Source of the DNA: Limnobaculum allomyrinae
GTDB lineage: Bacteria; Pseudomonadota; Gammaproteobacteria; Enterobacterales; Enterobacteriaceae
Direction of reading: 5' to 3'
Assembly (NCBI RefSeq): GCF_016649425.1
Contig: NZ_JADRCR010000016.1
Span: 1-42,867 of the forward strand
DNA: 42,867 nt
Shown here in pieces: positions 37,001 through 42,867 of this stretch (positions are counted from its first letter, which is position 1; each line of letters opens with the position of its first letter). The notes below the pieces were generated by a model. That model was not told where the DNA came from, did no database searches, and worked only from the letters and a program-made list of their open reading frames with translations. A program made the position numbers and the translations under genes.

Positions 37001-38749
37001 ATGATCTCTGTGTTGAGTAATATTCAGGATGATATTTGTAGTTATGCTGACGCTATTTCCGGTATTACCGGAACGGACGTTGAAATTATTGATGACTCTT
37101 TAGTGCGTATTGCCGGTACAGGGAAATATCGGCATATGCTCAATCAGAACGTCGCGAAAAATGGCTATATCTATCGTCATGTTTTGCAGGTACAGGAAAC
37201 CGTACTGATCAAAAATCCTGGTGAAAACGCCCTGTGTCAACACTGTGAGAAACATCTTTACTGCTCGGAAATGCTGGATCTGAATGCGCCGATTTTTCTT
37301 AACGATAAAGTGATTGGTGTGATTGGTATCATTTGTTCAACTCAGGAACAGCGCCAGACGTTACTGAATCAGATCGATAAGTTTATTACTTTTATCGAAC
37401 AGGTTGCGGTAATGATCTCCAGTAAGGTTTTTGAATGTCTGGAGCGTTTGCGAGCACAGGAAACACTGGGAGCATTCCGCAGTCTGATCGACGCGATGGA
37501 CCGTGGGGTGGTCGCTATTGATGGTAAAAATCGCATCTGGCACGCTAACCTTTCCGCCGCCCGACTGTTTAACCGGGAAGTCATTGGCCTGTCGCTGACT
37601 ATCGAAACCACCGGCGATATTATCTATGGTGACGAAGAGGCATGGTTAACGCTGGAGGATCAGAAACGCCACGTACTCTGTAAGCAGATTTCTCTCTCCT
37701 CACTGGAAAACGATAGCCTGACGATGGTGATATTTCACGATGCCCGGGACTATATGAGTAAAATCACCAGTTCAACTTATGAATCAGATAGTCGGACCCG
37801 GTTAATTGGTCATTCTCAGCCAATGGAGCACTTAAGAAATACTATCGGAAAAATTGCTAACAGTTATGCCAGCGTGTTGATTACTGGTGAAAGTGGTTCT
37901 GGTAAAGAGGTGGTGGCGTTTTCTATTCATCAAAATAGCCCACGCAAAACCGCCCCTTTTGTCACGATTAACTGCGCGGCAATACCTGAACAATTATTGG
38001 AAAGTGAGCTGTTTGGTTACGTTCGTGGCGCCTTTAGCGGCGCGGATCCAAAAGGACGGGTTGGCAAGTTTGAGCTGGCTAATGGCGGCAGCCTGTTTTT
38101 GGATGAGATTGGCGATATGCCACTGCATTTACAGGCCAAGTTGTTGAGGGTGTTGCAGGAGAAGGCGATTACTCGCGTAGGTTCTAATAATGTTATCAAT
38201 ATTGACGTACGGATTATTGCCGCTACTAATAAAAATATTTATGACATGGTAGAAAACGGGCAGTTTCGTGAAGATCTGTTTTATCGTCTGAATGTTGTGC
38301 CGCTGGTGCTGCCTTCATTACGGGAACGCAGAGAAGATATTGCTGAGCTGGCTCAATACTTTGCTGATGAATTCTCAGAAAATTATGCCCGCCAGCGCCA
38401 GAAGATTCCGGCTGACATTATTAATCTGCTCTACTCCTATCGTTGGCCAGGCAATATCCGTGAACTGCGTAATGTTATTGAGTATATCTATGTGATGCAG
38501 GGGGATGCGACAGGGATTAATGCCAGTCACTTACCTCCTCATTTGCTAAATGTCATGAAAGAAGAAAAGAGCAGCATGAAAGGGATTCAGCGATTGGATA
38601 AGCAGGGCAAACAGGTTGAGCGTGAAGTGATAGAAAATGCTTTACGACAATATGGTGCCAGCGTAGAAGGTAAAAAGCAGGCCGCGGCAGTATTAGGGGT
38701 AGGAATCGCCACTTTGTATCGTAAAATTAAACAATATGATTTAGCCTGA
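37001..38749 (+). CDS. ygeV: YgeV-like sigma54-dependent transcriptional activator
   Basis: The protein has 582 residues. The N-terminal sensor region has a CxxCx5C motif (Cys79, 82, 88) that might bind metal or an Fe-S cluster. A PAS-like domain (~155-255) follows. The AAA+ domain has Walker A GESGSGKE, the loop GAFSGA where most activators have GAFTGA, and LFLDEIGD. A Fis-type helix-turn-helix (GKKQAAAVLGVGIATLYRK) closes it. Length and layout match E. coli YgeV (592), which is near ygeX there too. AAGGAT precedes the ATG. It most likely activates the divergent dpaL operon. The signal is unknown. Confidence 0.88.
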   Translation: MISVLSNIQDDICSYADAISGITGTDVEIIDDSLVRIAGTGKYRHMLNQNVAKNGYIYRHVLQVQETVLIKNPGENALCQHCEKHLYCSEMLDLNAPIFLNDKVIGVIGIICSTQEQRQTLLNQIDKFITFIEQVAVMISSKVFECLERLRAQETLGAFRSLIDAMDRGVVAIDGKNRIWHANLSAARLFNREVIGLSLTIETTGDIIYGDEEAWLTLEDQKRHVLCKQISLSSLENDSLTMVIFHDARDYMSKITSSTYESDSRTRLIGHSQPMEHLRNTIGKIANSYASVLITGESGSGKEVVAFSIHQNSPRKTAPFVTINCAAIPEQLLESELFGYVRGAFSGADPKGRVGKFELANGGSLFLDEIGDMPLHLQAKLLRVLQEKAITRVGSNNVINIDVRIIAATNKNIYDMVENGQFREDLFYRLNVVPLVLPSLRERREDIAELAQYFADEFSENYARQRQKIPADIINLLYSYRWPGNIRELRNVIEYIYVMQGDATGINASHLPPHLLNVMKEEKSSMKGIQRLDKQGKQVEREVIENALRQYGASVEGKKQAAAVLGVGIATLYRKIKQYDLA

Positions 38750-38804
38750 TTGGCTGATCGCCGATTCTGTTAACATCGTGCGACGCGAAGGAACCGCATA
38801 ATTA

Positions 38805-39206
38805 ATGAATCATTTACGCATAATATTTCCGCTGGTGCTCTCTTCCAGCTTATGGTTACTGCTTTGTCATTCTTTAACGCTGATTCTGGAGAGCTGGGCG
38901 ACCTCGACTTATGGAATCTCATCATTGGGATGCTCCGAAGCACTACGGCTGCAGTTAAAACAGTTTAATGACCAACTGTTAGTGCCGGCGATATTGATTG
39001 GTTTACTGATTAGCCTGTTCTATTTCTTTCTGTTGTATAAATGTTCCGGTCTGTTACGGCAACCTCGAATATTTAGAATCCTCTGCTGGTTGGTTGGCGC
39101 GATAGTATTAGGTGGGGTGCTCTATTTCCTCTCTCAAATTGCAGGATTGATGTCGCTGTATTACTGGCTTCCTGTTGGTGAGTTCACAACGGATATTTGT
39201 GGCTGA
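38805..39206 (+). CDS. Small membrane protein of unknown function
   Basis: The protein has 133 residues. Three hydrophobic segments are visible (~7-28, ~57-80, ~92-112). A Cys in the loop after the first segment (LGCSEALR) and a second at the C-terminus (DICG) could pair outside the membrane. No motif is recognised. The Shine-Dalgarno is weak (GGAA far upstream). It stands alone between the activator and the HD-domain gene, on the same strand. Confidence 0.6.
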   Translation: MNHLRIIFPLVLSSSLWLLLCHSLTLILESWATSTYGISSLGCSEALRLQLKQFNDQLLVPAILIGLLISLFYFFLLYKCSGLLRQPRIFRILCWLVGAIVLGGVLYFLSQIAGLMSLYYWLPVGEFTTDICG

Positions 39207-39293
39207 GTAAATACAATGGCTGATTTATCTGACACCTTGTTATCAATGTCATAAAGTTAATATCAGGAACCAAATCATTTATGGAGCAAATAG

Positions 39294-39836
39294 ATGAGCG
39301 ATCTGGAGCTAAGAGCGAGGGTATTCGCCACACAGGCACATACCGATGTTAACCAACGACGTAAATATACTAATGCACCTTATATTGTCCATCCGGCGGC
39401 AGTTGTTGAGCTGGTTCGTTCTGTTCCCCATACTCAGGAGATGATTGCAGCAGCCTGGTTGCATGATACGGTGGAAGATACCGGAGTAAACCTGATTGAT
39501 ATTGAGCGATATTTTGGCCATACGGTGGCGAATTATGTCGGGATGCTGACCAAAGTTAGCCGAAGCATTGATGGCGATCGTAAAGCCAGATTTCATCTTG
39601 ACCTGCTGCATACTGCCAGAGCCTGCCCGGAAGCAAAAACCATTAAACTGGCAGATATTATTGATAACAGTCGTAATATTGCACTGTTTGATCCGGAGTT
39701 TGCTGTGGACTATCTGGGGGAGAAACGCAGTCAGTTAGCGGTTCTGGTTCAGGGAGATCGTGGCTTATTTCATCGTGCAGAAGAGATGGTGATGAGGGGA
39801 ATGGATGACGCCAGAAGGCGTTTGAATAACCTGTGA
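39294..39836 (+). CDS. Stand-alone HD-domain phosphohydrolase, SpoT/MESH1-like
   Basis: The protein has 180 residues. RRKYTNAPYIVHP (His33), AAAWLHDTVEDTG (His57-Asp58) and KLADIIDNSRNI match the metal-binding motifs of the (p)ppGpp hydrolase domain of SpoT/Rel and of MESH1. No synthetase, TGS or ACT domain follows, so it would be a small alarmone hydrolase or act on another nucleotide such as NADPH, as reported for MESH1. The start has GGAGCAAATAG upstream. A hairpin follows at 39851. Confidence 0.8.
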   Translation: MSDLELRARVFATQAHTDVNQRRKYTNAPYIVHPAAVVELVRSVPHTQEMIAAAWLHDTVEDTGVNLIDIERYFGHTVANYVGMLTKVSRSIDGDRKARFHLDLLHTARACPEAKTIKLADIIDNSRNIALFDPEFAVDYLGEKRSQLAVLVQGDRGLFHRAEEMVMRGMDDARRRLNNL

Positions 39837-39850
39837 AGTTAATTAATTAT

Positions 39851-39878
39851 CAACAAGGCCGTCCATGCGGCCTTGTTG
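39851..39878. terminator. Convergent hairpin terminator
   Basis: CAACAAGGCCG and CGGCCTTGTTG with a six-base loop, placed between two converging genes. T tracts are weak on both sides. Confidence 0.7.
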
Positions 39879-39890
39879 ACATCGGTAAAA

Positions 39891-40886
39891 TTATTTTTCC
39901 GACGTTACAATAATCGGGCTGTACTCAATCGGTACCCATTTATAACCTTTACCTTCAACGCCAACATGTCCAAGTCCAGGGAACGGCAGGTGTGCTCCTG
40001 CAATCCACAGGTCGCTTTTAGCGATGTTAGCAAACATTTTTTTACGGGTTTCTATGGCTTGTTTACTGTTAACGTCAAATTCAAGCGCCACTTCAGGATG
40101 AGCAAACTGAATAGAGTGGCTGTGAACAATATCACCCCATACCAACAGATTCTGATCCTTTGAGCTGAACAGATAAGAAGAGTGACCCGGCGTATGGCCC
40201 GGAGTTGCAACCACTTCTACCCCAGGAATTAACGTATCTCCAGGGTTATAGACTTTAAACTTATCCGCCGTTTGATACGGTGCAACAGCATCCTGAGCCA
40301 TTTTGAATAAAGGTTTTGCTTCATCCGGTGCTTTAGCCATAACCGCCGGGCTTAACCAGTAATCAGCATCACCTTTAGAGGCATAAACAGTGGCGTTAGG
40401 AAAAGCCATCTTACCGTCATCGGCGATACCACAAGTATGATCAGCATGCAGGTGAGTTAACAGTATGGTGTCAATTTGCTCGGGTGAGTAACCCGCAGCT
40501 TTAATATTACTGTTAATCGCTCCCAGCGTTGGGCCAAAACATTTAGCGGTACCTGAATCCACTAACACCAGATTTTTTCCGGTATTAATAAGATAAGCAT
40601 TAACGGCGGTTTGTACACCGTTGTTGCTGTCGATAAACATTTTGTCCATCAGGGTTTTGGCGTCTTTAGCACTTATCCCTTTGAGAAGTTTATTATCGAT
40701 TTTGACATAACCGTCATACAAAGCAGTAATTTCAAAATCGCCTAATTGCATTCGGTAATAGCCGGGAACCTGTACTTTTTGTTGAGCCGGCGTTGATATA
40801 TTGGCCACAGCGGGTTGAACCGCTGCAATCAGGCCGCTTCCCGCTATCGTCAGAGCAAGCAGAATCCGGCGAACGTTTGTCTTCAT
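39891..40886 (-). CDS. Periplasmic metallo-beta-lactamase-fold hydrolase
   Basis: The protein has 331 residues. It has a signal peptide (cleavage near PAVA-N, ~29), then the metal motif THLHADH (~140-146), GHTPGHS and WGDIVHSH. The arrangement resembles lactonase-like and related MBL hydrolases of the AHL-lactonase/YtnP kind rather than drug-hydrolysing beta-lactamases. The substrate is unknown; a lactone or other ester is plausible. Monocistronic by context. Confidence 0.82.
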   Translation of the reverse strand: MKTNVRRILLALTIAGSGLIAAVQPAVANISTPAQQKVQVPGYYRMQLGDFEITALYDGYVKIDNKLLKGISAKDAKTLMDKMFIDSNNGVQTAVNAYLINTGKNLVLVDSGTAKCFGPTLGAINSNIKAAGYSPEQIDTILLTHLHADHTCGIADDGKMAFPNATVYASKGDADYWLSPAVMAKAPDEAKPLFKMAQDAVAPYQTADKFKVYNPGDTLIPGVEVVATPGHTPGHSSYLFSSKDQNLLVWGDIVHSHSIQFAHPEVALEFDVNSKQAIETRKKMFANIAKSDLWIAGAHLPFPGLGHVGVEGKGYKWVPIEYSPIIVTSEK

Positions 40887-40962
40887 ACCTGGTTGTTCCT
40901 CTGTGTCTGATTATGGTGATCATATCCCTATTAACTATAGAGGCATTATCACTAAATAAAAG

Positions 40963-41544
40963 CTATCCGGCTATTTTTACAACACGGCACTGTTGGCACA
41001 ATGGATAGCTGTCGAGATATGGCTTAATTAACTGATGCATAACGTCAAACTGGTTGCCATAGATGTAGAGCGCGGTTTCAGTATTGCCCTGATAGTAGCT
41101 GTGTATGCTGCCTTCATCTCCCAGCAGTTTTTCAATTTCTGCCCAGGCCTCGTTGATATCACAATTTTGGTAGACCTCATCCGGCAGGTCGGTGCCGTTA
41201 AGATAGAGGCCTAGTCCTTCATGTTCGCCAAAAGGGATAACCTGATCGCCGATGCGTAGTCTGGAACCTTTTGGTGAGAGGGTATTTTTCAAAAAACGCA
41301 AGATATGCTGGATAGCCTGTTCGCTGCTATCGATTGCTTCGATTTCAATGTCGCACTCCCGGATTTCACCATTATTCTCTAATAGTGAACCTCCACCGCA
41401 AATTTCACCGATATGTTGTTTTTCGAGTACGATGCTTAAAGCATCTTCCAGATCGGCACGGTGCATTGGCTGCAATTTGGCATTAAGTGTGATGGTAATG
41501 AATTCTTTTTGGGGTGTTTTCTTGCCGAAGAGATTTTTAAACAT
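40963..41544 (-). CDS. Conserved-looking protein of unknown function
   Basis: The protein has 193 residues and is acidic and soluble with no signal peptide. The N-terminus MFKNLFGKK precedes an alpha/beta region. A CxxC pair near the C-terminus (LCQQC) is preceded by a Tyr-rich part (HSYYQGNTETALYIYGNQ). Codon use is like its neighbours. AGGAACCTGAC-type sequence precedes the ATG. I recognise no family; it could be of the immunity-protein type found in enterobacteria, but nothing here proves it. Confidence 0.6.
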   Translation of the reverse strand: MFKNLFGKKTPQKEFITITLNAKLQPMHRADLEDALSIVLEKQHIGEICGGGSLLENNGEIRECDIEIEAIDSSEQAIQHILRFLKNTLSPKGSRLRIGDQVIPFGEHEGLGLYLNGTDLPDEVYQNCDINEAWAEIEKLLGDEGSIHSYYQGNTETALYIYGNQFDVMHQLIKPYLDSYPLCQQCRVVKIAG

Positions 41545-41711
41545 GTCAGGTTCCTTCTGAACGTTGTTATTTTTGTCCTGTTATCGCGACAAATGGTTAA
41601 TTGAGCGCGGGTATATGATAATGAATATATCCGGTAAATGATGTAATCGATTTCTTATTTTGCTAATGATTTATAGAAAGTGGTTTGCTTTCAGTAAGTA
41701 AAGGAGGCGGG

Positions 41712-41984
41712 ATGAAAGTCTGTTATATGGCCTATGTTTCAGGGATTGTGCAAGGGGTTGGATTTCGTTATTACACTCAGCAACAGGCAATGGCTCTGGG
41801 GGTAACGGGCTATGTCTGTAATATGGATGATGGTCGGGTTGAGGTGTGCGCCTGCGGCGAGCAGCAACCGGTGGAGACGTTACTGGCATGGCTTAAGATA
41901 GGGCCGAAGTCGGCAAGGGTGGAAAGCGTGTTGGTGGAGCCGAGGGCGGTGAAGGATATTGAGGGGTTCAGGATTAAATATTGA
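41712..41984 (+). CDS. yccX: Acylphosphatase
   Basis: The protein has 90 residues (E. coli YccX 92). The signature [16 protein letters not shown] carries the catalytic Arg, and [13 protein letters not shown] carries the catalytic Asn. It hydrolyses acyl phosphates. ATG at 41712 was chosen because AGGAGGCGGG lies just upstream; an upstream in-frame start at 41685 would overlap that site. Confidence 0.93.
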   Translation: MKVCYMAYVSGIVQGVGFRYYTQQQAMALGVTGYVCNMDDGRVEVCACGEQQPVETLLAWLKIGPKSARVESVLVEPRAVKDIEGFRIKY

Positions 41985-42013
41985 GGTGGGGTTGGTCTGG
42001 TCTGGTTTTGTTT

Positions 42014-42121
42014 GGTGTAAGTTTCGCCGCTTGAAGTGTTGTGTTTATCTCGGCAGTGGTGCCTGCATCGAGCAAAGGGGCGTTGGGGCGAGCGCCCCTC
42101 TGCACTCCTCGTGACTGTGCA
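42014..42121. repeat. Direct repeat copy 1 (GTAAGTTTCGCCGC...)
   Basis: About 108 bases starting GGTGTAAGTTTCGCCGCTT and ending near GACTGTGCAG. It carries a stem GGGGCG / CGCCCC. The copy at 42147 repeats it with few changes. Confidence 0.85.
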
Positions 42122-42146
42122 GTTTTGCTGTTTGAATGTTTGGTCA

Positions 42147-42254
42147 GGTGTAAGTTTCGCCGCTTTAAGTATTGTGTTTATCTCGACAGTGGTGCCTGCG
42201 TCGAGCAAAGGGGCGTTGAGGCGAACGCCCCTCTGCACTCCCCGCGCCTGCGCA
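42147..42254. repeat. Direct repeat copy 2
   Basis: 133 bases after copy 1, with a dozen or so differences. Open frames through both copies are products of the repeat and look non-coding. Confidence 0.85.
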
Positions 42255-42297
42255 GCCGACTGTTGACCGCCGCTTCGCGACGGCAACCTCAGTCAGT

Positions 42298-42381
42298 CCA
42301 GAGGCTTAACGCACCGGCATAGAGCCGCTCCCGGCGTCGCTATGCCTCTCGCCGCATCCATGCGGCTCGTGCTGCCTCTGG
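42298..42381. repeat. Nested inverted-repeat structure
   Basis: Outer arms CCAGAGGC (42298-42305) and GCCTCTGG (42374-42381) enclose two inner hairpins: GGCATAG / CTATGCC (42316-42346) and CCGCAT / ATGCGG (42352-42365). It could fold as a cloverleaf-like cruciform or RNA. It does not match a tRNA. Confidence 0.7.
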
Positions 42382-42417
42382 CCTTCCTTCGGCAACATTC
42401 GGATGCTTTAACCTGAA

Positions 42418-42473
42418 GGGCAAAGGGCAAAGGGCAAAGGGCAAAGGGCAAAGGGCAAAGGGCAAAGGGCAAA
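42418..42473. repeat. Eight tandem GGGCAAA units
   Basis: A seven-base unit repeated eight times without error. The G-tracts are spaced by four bases, which fits an intramolecular G-quadruplex. Seven is not a multiple of three, but no gene overlaps it here. Confidence 0.95.
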
Positions 42474-42498
42474 GATCAGAAGGGTCTTACCCAATACT

Positions 42499-42634
42499 TC
42501 TCAGAAAAGTAAACCAAAGCACAAGTCGCAACCTCGAATCACGCATGCCCATACAGGCAGTGACTAATGTACAAACGCAGAACCAGTCTGCGAATGCAGC
42601 GGCGATTAAAAAGGGCGGGGGTTGTCAGGGGTGT
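42499..42634. repeat. 136 bp direct repeat, copy 1
   Basis: Matches 42732-42867 with only two visible mismatches (AAGTAAAC versus AAACAAAC). Unit length is 233 bases. Confidence 0.92.
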
Positions 42635-42731
42635 TCGCCCCTCAACACCCCTGACTCGACGCGTGCAGCGGGGCAGAGTTGGGCTCAGCATTTGAGGCGG
42701 CGAAATGTACACAGAACTAAAAATAAATCCA
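42635..42731. repeat. Inverted, diverged copy of the 42014/42147 repeat
   Basis: Read on the minus strand it gives ATTTCGCCGCCTCAAATG, then a CGTCGAG word, then a GGGG/CCCC hairpin, the same order as in the direct repeats at 42014 and 42147. The hairpin itself spans 42620-42650 (AGGGGTGT...ACACCCCT). Confidence 0.6.
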
Positions 42732-42867
42732 TCTCAGAAAAACAAACCAAAGCACAAGTCGCAACCTCGAATCACGCATGCCCATACAGGCAGTGACTAA
42801 TGTACAAACGCAGAACCAGTCTGCGAATGCAGCGGCGATTAAAAAGGGCGGGGGTTGTCAGGGGTGT
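42732..42867. repeat. 136 bp direct repeat, copy 2 (runs to window end)
   Basis: Second copy of 42499-42634, still matching at the last base of the window, so the repeat probably continues outside. Confidence 0.92.

Noticed and set aside
39891-40886. Beta-lactam resistance enzyme
   Set aside because: It has the MBL fold motif, but the surrounding motifs fit lactonase-like hydrolases rather than class B beta-lactamases.
41810-42286. Minus-strand frame of 158 codons and plus-strand frames in 42036-42322
   Set aside because: They overlap acylphosphatase or run through the two direct repeats; the duplicated text shows up as duplicated peptide, so they are shadows.
42298-42381. tRNA gene suggested by the cloverleaf-like pairing
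   Set aside because: No T-loop GTTCRA, D-loop or CCA-type acceptor pattern is present.
42418-42473. CRISPR or iteron array
   Set aside because: The seven-base units have no spacers, and no replication gene or cas gene is near.

Overview
The window carries enterobacterial chromosomal DNA. It opens in the last 78 bases of a 5S rRNA gene close to the E. coli sequence. It then carries a complete hydrogenase-4 type formate hydrogenlyase locus whose products match E. coli HyfA-HyfI, HycI, HydN, FdhF and FhlA almost domain for domain. A deep enterobacterial lineage such as Budviciaceae (Limnobaculum, Pragia, Budvicia) would fit, but the genus is an inference.

Layout, left to right. (1) 1-585: rRNA operon end, its terminator, and three tandem copies of a ~157 bp unit derived from the terminator region. 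(2) 586-3439: an NrtR-like Nudix/winged-helix repressor divergent from a two-gene operon (SPFH/band-7 protein plus a divergent NAD-kinase-fold protein). Three near-identical palindromes (TGTC-N5-GACA) lie in the shared promoter region. (3) 3761-19898: the formate hydrogenlyase island. An FhlA-like sigma54 activator lacking the N-terminal GAF domain faces two minus-strand operons, hydN-fdhF and hyfABCDEFGHIJ-hycI. Each operon has a good -24/-12 promoter with an upstream palindromic site. FdhF is read through an in-frame UGA as selenocysteine, followed by a recognisable SECIS hairpin. (4) 20328-30468: a ToxR/CadC-like membrane regulator, an autotransporter on the plus strand, and on the minus strand a second autotransporter followed by GNAT, fatty acyl-AMP ligase and acyl carrier protein genes. 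(5) 31131-38749: a minus-strand catabolic operon (diaminopropionate ammonia-lyase, YgeY-type peptidase, N-acyl-D-amino-acid deacylase, MFS transporter). It is divergent from a YgeV-like sigma54 activator, with a near-perfect sigma54 promoter and two copies of an AATTTATC/GATAAATT operator. (6) 38805-41984: a small membrane protein, a stand-alone HD alarmone-hydrolase-like protein, a periplasmic metallo-beta-lactamase-fold hydrolase, an unrecognised protein, and acylphosphatase. (7) 41985-42867: a gene-free repeat island with direct and inverted repeats, nested hairpins and eight GGGCAAA units.

The formate locus forms one unit: FdhF oxidises formate, HydN and HyfA/H/I pass electrons, HyfG makes H2, and HyfB-F form the proton-translocating membrane arm. 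HycI matures HyfG and FhlA switches the unit on. The most original candidates for undescribed biology are the autotransporter plus acyl-activation cassette (ACP/FAAL/GNAT) and the NrtR-SPFH-NAD-kinase-like module.
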